NCBI RefSeq assembly: GCF_019492185.1
Contig: NZ_JAICCF010000001.1
Coordinates: forward strand, 1,426,001-1,490,000
Direction: 5' to 3'
DNA: 64,000 nucleotides
DNA from: Chitinophaga rhizophila
GTDB lineage: Bacteria > Bacteroidota > Bacteroidia > Chitinophagales > Chitinophagaceae
Of the stretch, positions 16,073 to 26,123 are shown one piece after another (position 1 is the first letter of the stretch; every line of letters begins with the position of its first letter). Position numbers and translations under genes: made by a program. The notes under the pieces were generated by a model. The model did not search any database and had not been told where the DNA came from. It saw only the letters and a program-made list of their open reading frames with translations.

Positions 16073-18286
16073 TTATTGCAGTATCTCCGCTAGTCGGCTA
16101 TGCAGTTTATCTCCCCTTAACCCTTTCTCTATAATCTTACCCTGCGGATCAATCAGGAAAGTACTGGGGATGGCCCGAATACCATAATAGGAAGACAATT
16201 CATTATTGAATCCTTTAAGGTCAGATATCTGTACCCAGGGCATCTTATCTTTTGCAACCGCTTCCTTCCACTTTGTACGGTTATCATCCAGAGACACGCC
16301 TAGCACCGTGAAGTTTTTATGCTTGTACTTGTTGTACGCCTTAAGTACATTAGAATTCTCTGCCCTGCAGGGGCCACACCAGCTTGCCCAGAAGTCAACA
16401 AATACATATTTACCCTTAAAATCGGCCAGGCGGACGGTCTTGCCATTAATAGAAGGCATCTCGAAATCTATCATAGGCGCTCCAATCTCACTGCGCTTCA
16501 GCAAAGCCAGCCGCTCCTGAAGACGCTTACCAGTCAAGGTTGCTTTTGCTTCAGCAGATAGCTTGTCATACATCGCGGCCACATCTCTATATTCTCCCAT
16601 GACAGCTGCATTCTCTACCAGGTCAACACTGATAGGGCTGGACGGATGCGCATTAACATAGGCAATATCCTCCTGGTCCAGCAGGTGATCAATAGAATCA
16701 ATCCGCTGTTCCAGTACGGCTGCTTCTGGCGTACCATTCACCTCATGTAAACGTCCCTGCAGGGCATACATGGCATTCAGCAATGGCTCAAGGTGCGCCC
16801 GGTAACTTACATATTCATCCTGTACCGCAGATCCCGTTACCTTACTATCATAAAACGAATCAATCTCTCCATCAATAGTTACATCACCGTTTGCAACAAA
16901 TAGCTCCTTGTATCCGTTTGGCGTTGATATATATATCTTCTGTGGTTCACTAAGCTGCTTGGTCCAGACAAACCTGCCCTCGGTTGCGCCTATCTTTTCC
17001 TGCTGCATGCCTTTCTCATCATACCAGGTGATGTCCAGCGAGTCTTTCAGCCCCCTGATATTACCTGTCAGGGTCAACATGGTAGCCGGCAATACAGCTG
17101 CCAGTTTAGCGTCTAATGCATCATCACCTTCACCGCCGCCGCCATATCTGCCAATGATAACGCCATCTTTGTCCACAAGAATCTTAGTTGGCAGGGAATG
17201 AATACCATAACGATCACTGAGATCATTAGAATCGGCTTCCCCTTTCATCTTCTTATCCATATCCAGACCTCTCAGTACATGCTTCCACCGGCCAATATCA
17301 TCTTTGGCAACTGCTTTCTTCCAGGCATCCTCATTCCTGTCATCATCAGAGACGCCCACAATTTCAAAACCACGGTTCTTATATTGTTCATATAGCTTTA
17401 TCAGATGAGGATTCCCCGCGCGACAAGGCACACACCAGCTGGCCCAGAAATCAATTAGCACATATTTACCTTTATAATCAGCAAGATTAAAGGTCTGCCC
17501 GTTAATATCCTGCTTTGCAAACACAAAGGCAGTGCTTCCAGGTGAGCCATTCTTCATATTCTCCAACTCCCCAGCAATGCCTTTCCCATAGCTACTCTCA
17601 CGAATGCGTGGAGATAACCGGGCGTATACCGCGGCTGCTTCCTGGTAAGGATACCGGGATATACCATAGTTGAGCAAATAGCCTGTTACATATGAGTCAG
17701 GATGACTTTTGATAAACTGCTCTTCACTGGCTGCCATTTTCTCCTGGAAAGGCTCCATCTGTGTCTTCAGCTCTTCCAGTTTCTTTTTGTACGATTCAAG
17801 CGTTGCTGAATCTTTTTTAGCTTCGGAAGCATCTATATAGGTCTCATTCAGCTGATTATATTGCTGATACAGTTGTGTAAGCTTTGCACGATGTTCCTGC
17901 TGCATATCGTCTAACTCACGGAGCTCCTCATTGGACTTCGACCCTTTCAGGACAGCCGCTGTGAGTTGGTCTTTGTCGCCAGTGATGGTCATTTCCCCTG
18001 GCTCTATAAATACCCGCGCAGAGCCGTTCTCAGACATAGCCGCTACTCTGTCCAGGTAAAGTACTGCCATGACCGGGTGTGCAAGCGTGCCTTTGAACTG
18101 GAAAGATTCATTCTTAAGACGCACACTATCATTGATCATCTTGTCGCCCTCCCCCTGATAAGAAAGATAAATGTACTTGCCGGTTGCTCCCCTGATCTTA
18201 CCTTTCAATGTAAATGGACCGTTGGCTGCTACTTGCCCGGTAATCAGCATCAGGCCGATCCAATAAACTAAACGTCGTGTCATCAT
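16073..18286 (-). CDS. Exported protein with two DUF4369-thioredoxin units
   Basis: A 737-residue TlpA-type thiol-disulfide protein that is internally duplicated. A signal peptide (MMTRRLVYWIGLMLITGQVAA) is followed by a DUF4369-like beta domain (about 22-110), a helical charged linker, and a first thioredoxin domain with WASWCVPC (Cys285/Cys288). A second DUF4369-like domain (from about 405) and a second thioredoxin domain with WASWCGPC (Cys637/Cys640) complete it. Single DUF4369-TlpA proteins are common in Bacteroidota; a tandem fusion is unusual. The ATG at 18286 fits the signal peptide better than the longer frame from 18331. It follows SusD by 73 bases on the same strand and is probably the last gene of that operon. 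A role in periplasmic disulfide reduction is likely; its target is unknown. Confidence 0.9.
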   Translation of the reverse strand: MMTRRLVYWIGLMLITGQVAANGPFTLKGKIRGATGKYIYLSYQGEGDKMINDSVRLKNESFQFKGTLAHPVMAVLYLDRVAAMSENGSARVFIEPGEMTITGDKDQLTAAVLKGSKSNEELRELDDMQQEHRAKLTQLYQQYNQLNETYIDASEAKKDSATLESYKKKLEELKTQMEPFQEKMAASEEQFIKSHPDSYVTGYLLNYGISRYPYQEAAAVYARLSPRIRESSYGKGIAGELENMKNGSPGSTAFVFAKQDINGQTFNLADYKGKYVLIDFWASWCVPCRAGNPHLIKLYEQYKNRGFEIVGVSDDDRNEDAWKKAVAKDDIGRWKHVLRGLDMDKKMKGEADSNDLSDRYGIHSLPTKILVDKDGVIIGRYGGGGEGDDALDAKLAAVLPATMLTLTGNIRGLKDSLDITWYDEKGMQQEKIGATEGRFVWTKQLSEPQKIYISTPNGYKELFVANGDVTIDGEIDSFYDSKVTGSAVQDEYVSYRAHLEPLLNAMYALQGRLHEVNGTPEAAVLEQRIDSIDHLLDQEDIAYVNAHPSSPISVDLVENAAVMGEYRDVAAMYDKLSAEAKATLTGKRLQERLALLKRSEIGAPMIDFEMPSINGKTVRLADFKGKYVFVDFWASWCGPCRAENSNVLKAYNKYKHKNFTVLGVSLDDNRTKWKEAVAKDKMPWVQISDLKGFNNELSSYYGIRAIPSTFLIDPQGKIIEKGLRGDKLHSRLAEILQ

Positions 18287-18359
18287 AAAAAACTGATTTG
18301 TTTTGATTGCATGTATAACTGTACACCTCACCAGATACCTATGGTCGCACCCGTGAAGC

Positions 18360-19751
18360 CTATTTATTAAATCCAGGATTCTGCTCTCCTATCTGCGCAT
18401 TGCGCTGAAATTCCGTTCTTGGTATCGGCAGTATATATTGGTTAATGCTGATGATAGCAGGTCGGATAGACTGCACAGTAGCAAATGGTAGCCGTAAGAG
18501 GGCAAACCACTCCTGGCCATCTTCACATATCATGTTCCTGACTGTCTCCTTATAAATTTCTATCAGCATAGCATCTGCGGTCGTTGCATTGTTAACAGCC
18601 GTAAAGTCTGTTACACCTGCATGTTCCATTACCGTCCTGAGATAGCCACCTGCTTCTGTTACCGAGCCCCCTGACCGTACAATAGCCTCTGCTGTTAACA
18701 GGTAGATTTCTGTCAGTCTGAATACATAACAATGCTCTACTTTAGGACCTATAAACTTGGTAATGCCTACACTTCCTGACATATCTCCCAGCACCCAGTT
18801 CGCGCGTGGGTCGCCTTTAAAAATATCCGTCAGCGGCTGTGTAGGAACATAGCCGGGTCCAAAGTAGAAATAAGTATCTGCCTTACTGCGTTGGTTAGGC
18901 ATTGGCAATATGCCCAGTATGACTTCATTGCTTTCGATTCCCTTGTTTATAAACAACTGGCGCAGGTCAGCTTCCAGGGAATATGGGCTGCCACCCATAA
19001 ATTCTCTACCAATATTTATGACTTCCTGGTAGTCGCCTGGTTGTGCCCTGTTGATCAGAATCCTTGCCTTAAGCGCTTTCGCTGCCCATTTACTTGCGTA
19101 ATAGCTGGTATTAGTAGCAGGTGCATTCGCAATAGCGTAATCTACATCCTCCATGATCGCGTCATAGCTTTCTTTTACAGACGAGCGCTGTTTTGAAATG
19201 TTATTACTAGTGACAGGCTCCAGTCTGAGTAATGCACCATAGGCACTGTTAATATCGTAGAACTGCCCAAAGTAACTCAACAGGCGATAGTGACCGTATG
19301 CTCTTAAAAATCTTGCCTGGCCGAGGATCTCTTTTCTCTTCTGATCACTGATCTTGGCCGGAGGCAGTGCCTCCGTACCTTTGATCACACCATTGGCAGC
19401 ATTCACCAGCATATAGGAATTGGTCCAGGCAGGAAGTATACTGAAGCTCTCCGCCTGAATAGTGATGTTGGTAAGGTCACCACCACCATAAGGATATTCT
19501 ACGTAGCCGGATAGTCTGCCGGGGAATATTTCACGATCATTCGCTGTGATAGTACTGGGTACTCCTCTGTCATCCCCACCATTTACGAATCTGTAATAAG
19601 CGCCGTTTAATGCTACCTCTGCCCCCTTGAGGTCGAGAATAACATTCTCTTCTACCTTCGACTGATCAGGTAAGGCATTCAATTGTTTATTACATGCATA
19701 TTGTCCGGCAGCAACGCCCAGTATGATTATATAAGAAAGAATACGTTTCAT
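18360..19751 (-). CDS. RagB/SusD family surface lipoprotein
   Basis: A 463-residue outer-membrane lipoprotein that partners the adjacent SusC-like transporter and captures substrate at the cell surface. A leader ends in QYAC (Cys20, weak lipobox). The N-terminal SusD helices contain EILGQARFLRAYGHYRLLSYFGQ, the TPR-like signature of the family, and the C-terminal end (TEFQRNAQIGEQNPGFN) is typical of SusD. The ATG at 19751 is used; a longer frame overlaps the end of susC and has no signal peptide at its front. The substrate cannot be read from the sequence. With no glycoside hydrolases nearby, a peptide or other non-glycan ligand is possible. Confidence 0.93.
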   Translation of the reverse strand: MKRILSYIIILGVAAGQYACNKQLNALPDQSKVEENVILDLKGAEVALNGAYYRFVNGGDDRGVPSTITANDREIFPGRLSGYVEYPYGGGDLTNITIQAESFSILPAWTNSYMLVNAANGVIKGTEALPPAKISDQKRKEILGQARFLRAYGHYRLLSYFGQFYDINSAYGALLRLEPVTSNNISKQRSSVKESYDAIMEDVDYAIANAPATNTSYYASKWAAKALKARILINRAQPGDYQEVINIGREFMGGSPYSLEADLRQLFINKGIESNEVILGILPMPNQRSKADTYFYFGPGYVPTQPLTDIFKGDPRANWVLGDMSGSVGITKFIGPKVEHCYVFRLTEIYLLTAEAIVRSGGSVTEAGGYLRTVMEHAGVTDFTAVNNATTADAMLIEIYKETVRNMICEDGQEWFALLRLPFATVQSIRPAIISINQYILPIPRTEFQRNAQIGEQNPGFNK

Positions 19752-19767
19752 CTTAAAAGTTTTGCTG

Positions 19768-22700
19768 TTACAAACCAAAGCGCAGACCTGCTATGAACAT
19801 CCGGTTAGTCGGATATGAACTGATATCACGTCCTCCGCCAATTACACTCATAGGGTCGTCACTCACTTCAGGATCCAGGCCGGGATACTTACTTACAATG
19901 AACAGATTTGTGCCGGATACATAGAATGACAAATCACGGAAGTTCATACGGCGGGTGATAGCCTGCGGTACATTGTAAGAAATGGTAAGTGATTTCAGCT
20001 TCAGGTAAGAAGCATCGAATACACTGTTGTTAGAAAGGAAGTTGGTTTCATTGTATAATAGTCTTGGTCTGTCAGACGCAGTATTTGTAGCTGAATAATG
20101 ATCCAGGATCCGCGTACTTCTGTTAGCAAGGTTATCCACACTCAGGCTGCTTACATCATTCTGCAGGATCAGCTGGTTGCCATAAGAGAATGTTAGCAAG
20201 GCTATCAGGCTGAAGTTTTTATAATTGACGGTATTCGTCAGTCCCCCATAGAATGATGGATAACTATGACCGATAATATCGTTTTTCCAGAAGCCGTCCT
20301 CTATTTCATATGCCAGGTCGCCTATGTTCAGATAAGGAGAGAATATCTCCCAATAAGGAAACGCTGCTTTATAATCTTCCAGTTGCTTCTGTGTTTTTAT
20401 CACTCCTTTTGATACACGGCCATATAACTGACCCAACGGACGTCCCTCCTGCACAATACCAGTACCAAGATTGAGGGCATCTCGCTGGTTGGGATCAGAG
20501 AACGGCCCGCCATCAATATTTAACACATCCGATACATTACGCGAGATATTTAAGGCAACGTTCCATTTCACATTCCGCTTTTGCAGGATGTCAGTGCGGA
20601 TATCAAATTCTAATCCGCGGTTCCTGATCTTTGCCAGATTCACTATCATGTTGCTATAGGCTGAACTGGGCGCGGTGGATATATTCAGTAGCAGGCCATC
20701 TGTTACTTTCTCATAGTAACCAAACGTACCCCTGATGTGGGAATTGAAAAATGCAAAGTCCAGTCCCAGATCCTTCTGTAAGGTGGATTCCCATTTAATT
20801 GCCTGATTACCCAACTGTGATGGAATCAGCGCATTATTACCTGCATAGGCTACTGGCGTATACAAGGTACGCCACAGATGGTCAGCAATAGACTGTGTAC
20901 CTGTCAGACCAGCGCTGACACGGAGTTTGATCTCATCAATCCATTTCACATGTTTCAGAAAGGCTTCATCAGAAATTCTCCATGCCACAGCGCCGGAAGG
21001 AAAGTAACCTACATGATTACCGGGGCCGAACTTAGAAGAAGCATCTGAGCGGCCGGTAAAAGTGAACAGGTACTTATCATATAGCGCGTAGTTGGCGCGC
21101 ACATAAAAGGATAACAGCGAGTTCTGACTGGAAGGGTCACTACCGCGTACAGATACCGGTACTGCGGCAGAATTGAGATTATTCAGAAACTTATCTTCCG
21201 GATATCCACGTCCGGTAGCGGAGAACATACTGGCACGAAACTTCTCCCACGACGTACCGGCTACCATATTCAACCGGTTATTCTCATTGAAGACCTTATT
21301 CCATGTGACCGTATTTTCAAAAAAGGAATTGATGGAGTTACTGTACGACTGTGACCCAGTACCACCGCCGGAGCTTTCTCTACCGTAGAAACTACCAATA
21401 TCCACGTAACTGGGAACATAGTTTAACTGGTGATAGTTACTATAATTGATAGATACAACAGAACGGAACTTCAGATCTTTCAAGATATCATATTCCAATG
21501 CCAGCGACCCAAGCAAAGAAACGTTTTTAGCACGGTTAATGCCGGAAGCCACTGCCAGGGGATTCTGAAAACCCTGATAGGCCGTACTGATATTGCCCAT
21601 ATTAGAAAAGGAACCGTCTTCATTGTAGACTTTTTCAGTTGGCGGCGCGTATAATGCCTGACTATAAATCCCATTGGTGATATTGTTGGTAGAGAAGCCG
21701 TAGTCAAGATTTGAGATAACTTTCAGTTTACTGTTTATCTCATTGTCCAGACTGATCTTACCGGCTATTCTGTTAAAGTCAGTACCAATCAGCACACCGT
21801 CCTGTCGGGTATAGGCAATGGAGGTGTAATACCGTGAGCCTGTACCTCCACCGCGCACAGATACGTCAGCATTATGTGTAAACCCAGTACGAAGTACAAG
21901 CCCCAGCCAGTCGGTATCAGCAGTGCCAAAGTAGTTAGGATTGTTAAGAATGCTCGTGGCTGTCTCGTTTGGCGTCATGCCAAGACGGGCACGTTCGTTA
22001 TTAAGATTCATAGCACCCTCGCGGAAGATCATCTTATATTGCTCAGCATTCAGCACTTTCTCTTTTAACGGCACAGACATACCTGCATAGTAATTACCTT
22101 CCAGTTGCGGCTTCTGATTGCGGCTGCCGCGCTTTGTGGTAATGATAACTACACCATTGGCAGCCTTTGATCCATAGATAGCAGTAGCAGAAGCATCCTT
22201 AAGAATATCAATGGTTTCAATATCATTAATATTAAGTCCGGCAAGACTGTTAAGGCCACGCGAGAAGGAACCAGACACACTGCTATTGAAGTTATTATTG
22301 GAGTAGGTCTCTACTGGATTCACAATCTCAGCAGCATTCTGCACATACCTGTTCTGGATAGTGACAGGTACCCCGTCAATAATATACAGCGGATCGTTAT
22401 TCCCCATCAGGGATGCGCCACCACGTATACGCATACGCGTAGCGCCCCCGGGAGAGCCATCACTCTGAATAACCTGTACACCGGCAGCCTTACCCACCAA
22501 CGCCTGATCCAGGCTGGTAAACGGAATGTTCTTCACTTCCTCCTGGTTCACGGAAGCAACAGCGCCAGTAAGGTCTTTTCTTTTAACCACACCATAACCT
22601 ACTACAACTGCTTCACTCAGGCTGCTGACATTTTGTTCAAGCATTACGGAGAGTGGGAGATCGCGTTTAATAGTCAACTCCTTTGTCTCATAACCCACAT

Positions 22701-23274
22701 ACCTGAATATGAGGATATCTCCTGGTTTGGCATTGACGGTAAATGCACCTGCTTCATTTGTTACAATTGTTTTAGCCTGTCCTTTTAACAGGATGCTTAC
22801 ACCCGACATCTTCTCCCCGTTCTTATTGACAACAATGCCTGAAATAGCGGATTCAGCATCGACAGTCTCTGTGCGATTGTTGTCTTCCATAACCTGAGAT
22901 AGCACTATTGTTTTAGACTCTATCTTATAGGCTATCTGCTGATCTTTCAGTACAACATCCAGGAAACTGCCTAACGGCATTTTTACTGCCGCCACGGAAA
23001 CGGGTTTGGTTTTAGCCAGTAAGGCTTCTTTACCAAAGACCACATATCCTGTTTGTTTTTCTACTTCCGTAAAGACGGCTTTTAAAGTCATGTTTTTACC
23101 GGACAGAGAAATGGACTGGGCATAGGTAGCTCCCTGTATCATCAGCAGGAGTACTACCGTCAGTAAAGCAGCGCGGTTCCTCCTGAAACGATTGCTGACG
23201 GCGCTTTTCAGACAGTAGTCGGGAATAAAAGGGCGGCCTGACCTACAGGACAGCCATCTTGCACATTTTTGCAT
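19768..23274 (-). CDS. SusC/RagA family TonB-dependent transporter with STN domain
   Basis: A 1168-residue outer-membrane transporter. An extended basic N-region and signal peptide (about 1-53) are followed by a secretin/TonB short N-terminal (STN) domain (about 58-125), a carboxypeptidase-like domain (about 145-215), a plug with the SusC signatures VVVGYG, RIRGGASLMGNNDPLYIIDGVP and SATAIYGSKAANGVVIITTKRG, and a long barrel ending in AGLRFGL. The STN domain is the part that contacts a FecR-type anti-sigma factor. The FecI/FecR pair just upstream therefore forms a matched surface-signalling unit: substrate binding should release the sigma factor and induce this operon. SusD follows after 16 bases. 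Confidence 0.96.
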   Translation of the reverse strand: MQKCARWLSCRSGRPFIPDYCLKSAVSNRFRRNRAALLTVVLLLMIQGATYAQSISLSGKNMTLKAVFTEVEKQTGYVVFGKEALLAKTKPVSVAAVKMPLGSFLDVVLKDQQIAYKIESKTIVLSQVMEDNNRTETVDAESAISGIVVNKNGEKMSGVSILLKGQAKTIVTNEAGAFTVNAKPGDILIFRYVGYETKELTIKRDLPLSVMLEQNVSSLSEAVVVGYGVVKRKDLTGAVASVNQEEVKNIPFTSLDQALVGKAAGVQVIQSDGSPGGATRMRIRGGASLMGNNDPLYIIDGVPVTIQNRYVQNAAEIVNPVETYSNNNFNSSVSGSFSRGLNSLAGLNINDIETIDILKDASATAIYGSKAANGVVIITTKRGSRNQKPQLEGNYYAGMSVPLKEKVLNAEQYKMIFREGAMNLNNERARLGMTPNETATSILNNPNYFGTADTDWLGLVLRTGFTHNADVSVRGGGTGSRYYTSIAYTRQDGVLIGTDFNRIAGKISLDNEINSKLKVISNLDYGFSTNNITNGIYSQALYAPPTEKVYNEDGSFSNMGNISTAYQGFQNPLAVASGINRAKNVSLLGSLALEYDILKDLKFRSVVSINYSNYHQLNYVPSYVDIGSFYGRESSGGGTGSQSYSNSINSFFENTVTWNKVFNENNRLNMVAGTSWEKFRASMFSATGRGYPEDKFLNNLNSAAVPVSVRGSDPSSQNSLLSFYVRANYALYDKYLFTFTGRSDASSKFGPGNHVGYFPSGAVAWRISDEAFLKHVKWIDEIKLRVSAGLTGTQSIADHLWRTLYTPVAYAGNNALIPSQLGNQAIKWESTLQKDLGLDFAFFNSHIRGTFGYYEKVTDGLLLNISTAPSSAYSNMIVNLAKIRNRGLEFDIRTDILQKRNVKWNVALNISRNVSDVLNIDGGPFSDPNQRDALNLGTGIVQEGRPLGQLYGRVSKGVIKTQKQLEDYKAAFPYWEIFSPYLNIGDLAYEIEDGFWKNDIIGHSYPSFYGGLTNTVNYKNFSLIALLTFSYGNQLILQNDVSSLSVDNLANRSTRILDHYSATNTASDRPRLLYNETNFLSNNSVFDASYLKLKSLTISYNVPQAITRRMNFRDLSFYVSGTNLFIVSKYPGLDPEVSDDPMSVIGGGRDISSYPTNRMFIAGLRFGL

Positions 23275-23439
23275 ACACTGTTGATTTTGGTTGGATAACG
23301 ACGGTCATTAACTACTATTTTCTCATATATGCCGCTATGCATATAGCAAGGCAGGACGCGATGCTATAATTATAGTACGCATTTGCTGGCTACAAAAGTT
23401 CACTGTTCAGTATTGGTTGGTGGTATTAGTATTTGAATT

Positions 23440-24612
23440 TTAACGAATAGATGATACAATCAATTTTCTTCCCTCGATTCTGAAGTTCACATCTGGTCCT
23501 CTCAAAGCGCCTATAATAGTTTCCAGACTAATACTCCGATCTGCTTTTCCATATAGAACTACGTCTGGTACATCTCCTTCATATACGACGTCAATATCAT
23601 ACCAGCGCTCCAACTGGCTCAGGGCGTCGCGAAGCTGCAAGCCGTCAAAGTCAAAGCGCCCATCTTTCCAGGCGATGATCTTGTTGACCTCTACCTCCGT
23701 AGTGCTGGCTGTGCTACTGAGCATGCTGGCAGACAGTTGTTGCGATGGCTTCAGTGGATATATTTTTCCTGATACCTCAACATTCACAGCCCCGTCAACA
23801 AGTGTGGTGCGTATGAGGTTATCATTGGAATAAGCATTCACATTAAAGCTTGTGCCGAGTACGTTTACTACATAGGTGTCATTTACTGTCACATAAAATG
23901 GTTGTTGTGTGTTGGCAGCTACTTCCAGATATACCTCTCCGGTAATCTGCACGCGCCGCTCATTCCCGGGGAATATGGTGGGAAAGGTTACAGAGCTGCC
24001 TGCATTCAGCCATACCTTTGTACCATCAGGTAATATAAGCCGGAATTGGCGGCCATTAGCAGTACGTATGGTATGGTATACCAATTTATGTTCATTACTG
24101 GTATTTACGTTATATGATAACAGACCGTTTCCAGAGGTAGCCTGACTTCCTCCTTCTTCAGCAATGAGGCCATTGCTGGTACTATCCAACGTAACGGAGC
24201 TTCCATCACTGAGTGTTAAAATAGCCCCATCATGGCCGGGGATGATAGTCTCGAAGTGATTAGTCACGTAGGCGCGTTCAGAATGCGTTTCACGCCACCA
24301 GATACCACCTGCCAGGAGGAGTACAATGGCGGCAGCAGCGGCAGCGGCTATCCAAATTTTCCTGAACAATGGTTTCACCACAGGCTTGTGATCATTACGG
24401 TTCCAGGCAGCAATACGCTGTTGTATATCTGATAGCAGGCGCTGATCTACAGGCTCGTATGCAGGAGCGGCATCCAGCATATCTTCATATGCATCCATGA
24501 GGGATTCTATCTCATCGGTGGATAGTCTGGCCAGTTCTTCCCGATACTGGCTGGCTTCTTCCGGTGTGACGGAGCCATCGGCAAATCGTTTTAATATATC
24601 CCGGTGCATCAT
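23440..24612 (-). CDS. FecR family anti-sigma factor
   Basis: A 390-residue inner-membrane regulator. A cytoplasmic helical N-domain (about 1-85) that would bind the sigma factor is followed by one membrane helix (about 86-106, alanine-rich), a periplasmic FecR domain (about 175-275, with LPDGTKVWLNAGSSVTFP and GEVYLEV) and a C-terminal DUF4974 domain (about 320-388) that would contact the STN domain of SusC. It lies between the sigma factor (71 bases upstream) and SusC (165 bases downstream). The wide gap before susC suggests a separate, sigma-dependent promoter there. Confidence 0.95.
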   Translation of the reverse strand: MMHRDILKRFADGSVTPEEASQYREELARLSTDEIESLMDAYEDMLDAAPAYEPVDQRLLSDIQQRIAAWNRNDHKPVVKPLFRKIWIAAAAAAAIVLLLAGGIWWRETHSERAYVTNHFETIIPGHDGAILTLSDGSSVTLDSTSNGLIAEEGGSQATSGNGLLSYNVNTSNEHKLVYHTIRTANGRQFRLILPDGTKVWLNAGSSVTFPTIFPGNERRVQITGEVYLEVAANTQQPFYVTVNDTYVVNVLGTSFNVNAYSNDNLIRTTLVDGAVNVEVSGKIYPLKPSQQLSASMLSSTASTTEVEVNKIIAWKDGRFDFDGLQLRDALSQLERWYDIDVVYEGDVPDVVLYGKADRSISLETIIGALRGPDVNFRIEGRKLIVSSIR

Positions 24613-24683
24613 GATTGTAACGCGTATTCTATAACAGGACGTACGAAAAAAGAATTTGGGACATCAATTCCAAAAAATATTTC

Positions 24684-25280
24684 TCAGGGACATTCAGCTA
24701 GTAGTAACAAGACCAGGCAGACTACCCATTCCCCATGATCTTTCAGAAAGGACTTAATAAACTGTACTGCCCGGTGCAGATTCTTACGTACAGCGTCATA
24801 GGAGGAATTAGTATAAACAGCTATTTCTTCCAGTGTCATGTCCTGCTGATGCCGTAAAATAAATACTTCGCGCTGTTTCTGTGGGAGTAATGCGATTGCC
24901 TGTTTTGCCAGTTCATGATATTCTTTCAGTTGCAGGTTGTCATCAGCAGATACCTGGGTATGCTGTACTGCCCCTTGCTGTTCCATATACTTTTTCTCAA
25001 GCGCCTGCCTGCGGAATATATCCAGCAAAAGATTCCTGGCAGACCGCCTCAGATAACCCTCCAGGGAAGCTACACCGACAAATGTTTCTTTTCTTGTCCA
25101 GAGCCTGAACAGGACTTCCTGAACAATTTCTTCTGCCTGCTCTTTGCCGAGTGCAAAGGGTGAGACGTATCGAAGTAAACGGGGTTGATAGTAACTATAT
25201 AATTTTGTAAATGCAGCTTCATCACCTTTAGCTATAAGTGACAGCAAAACTTTCTCTTCATATTGTTGATCTGCGGACAA
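24684..25280 (-). CDS. FecI-type ECF sigma factor
   Basis: A 198-residue sigma-70 family factor of the ECF group. Region 2 (about 20-90) contains EIVQEVLFRLW and LRRSARNLLLDIFRR. Region 4 (about 128-180) contains LPQKQREVFILRHQQDMTLEEIA and a helix-turn-helix. The reading frame starts with TTG at 25280; no in-frame ATG exists before region 2, so an unusual start is required. The last 14 residues (VVCLVLLLLAECP region) are strongly hydrophobic, which is unexpected for a soluble sigma factor and might bring it close to the membrane-bound FecR. It should direct transcription of the SusC/SusD operon. Confidence 0.94.
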   Translation of the reverse strand: MSADQQYEEKVLLSLIAKGDEAAFTKLYSYYQPRLLRYVSPFALGKEQAEEIVQEVLFRLWTRKETFVGVASLEGYLRRSARNLLLDIFRRQALEKKYMEQQGAVQHTQVSADDNLQLKEYHELAKQAIALLPQKQREVFILRHQQDMTLEEIAVYTNSSYDAVRKNLHRAVQFIKSFLKDHGEWVVCLVLLLLAECP

Positions 25281-25595
25281 GGATGTATCTGGTATTGATT
25301 CACAAAATATGAAAAATACTCATAGCGTTATAGCGGACGCCTAAGTTGTTAGGACAAGTTGTGATATGATATAGGTTATAGATAGTTAGTCAGGAGGATA
25401 ATGAGCGAGACGTATTAATAATATCCGGCATATCCACAGCTTACGGTTTACACTTAATTCTAGTATACGCAGAGATACAATACAACCCGCCGGTAATGAA
25501 TGATTATAAACACTCTCTATCTGAGTATTTTGCGCAACAGCAGCATATAGTAGGCATTCAGGCTGTAGATTAGGGCCTGTTTTTTGTTTTCAGTA
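25281..25595. other. Intergenic region, nothing recognised
   Basis: About 315 bases between the divergent sigma-factor gene and the 153-aa membrane protein gene. It is AT-rich. I find no exact TAnnTTTG promoter on either strand and no strong hairpin. Confidence 0.4.
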
Positions 25596-26057
25596 ATGGA
25601 AAAGAGAATTATGAAAACATTGGCTTCACTCACAAGCGGACTGGTTAGTTCAGTTGCATTAACACTGCTTCATCAAACGTTGAAGAATAATGTATCGCAC
25701 GCACCGAGAATGGATAAACTTGGTATGGAGGCATTGGAATCTACTATGGAAAGCGTAGGTATGGCATTACCATCCAAAAACAAGCGTTATTATGCTACGA
25801 TGGCCGGAGATATTGCCGGAAATGCTGGGTATTATGCATTGGTAGGTGCAAATCCTAAAAATAGTATTGTTACCGGGGCCGCATTAGGACTCATGGCTGG
25901 CATCGGAGCACTTGCATTACCGGAAAAACTGGGTTTAAGCCAGAAATACAGTAATGAAACGACCAAAACACAATTGCTGACATTAGGATTGTATGTATCT
26001 GCAGGTTTAATAGCAGGCGTAGTACATAAACTGATGGACAGAAAAAAATATAGATAA
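25596..26057 (+). CDS. Small membrane protein, 153 aa, unknown function
   Basis: A 153-residue protein with an N-terminal hydrophobic stretch (LTSGLVSSVALTLL), a charged middle segment (about 30-60), then two or three glycine- and alanine-rich helices (about 62-105 and 125-145) and a basic end (MDRKKYR). I do not recognise the family; membrane proteins of similar shape occur in other Bacteroidota. The longer frame begins with TTG; ATG at 25596 or 25611 is more likely. A good terminator follows 20 bases after the stop, so it is probably monocistronic. Confidence 0.75.
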   Translation: MEKRIMKTLASLTSGLVSSVALTLLHQTLKNNVSHAPRMDKLGMEALESTMESVGMALPSKNKRYYATMAGDIAGNAGYYALVGANPKNSIVTGAALGLMAGIGALALPEKLGLSQKYSNETTKTQLLTLGLYVSAGLIAGVVHKLMDRKKYR

Positions 26058-26077
26058 GTCACATATCAATAAGGGTG

Positions 26078-26121
26078 AAAAGGTTGTTTGCCGCATGCGT
26101 GCATGTGGCAGACAGCCTTTT
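26078..26121 (+). terminator. Terminator after the 153-aa membrane protein gene
   Basis: Bases 26078-26098 pair with 26101-26121 through a 21-bp stem with several G-T wobbles and a minimal loop, followed by TTTTT ending at 26122. Confidence 0.8.
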
Positions 26122-26123
26122 TG

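Noticed and set aside
16073-18286. Possible fusion or assembly error joining two thioredoxin genes
   Set aside because: The frame is continuous, both halves have distinct sequences (CVPC and CGPC), and only one signal peptide exists, so a real tandem fusion is more likely.
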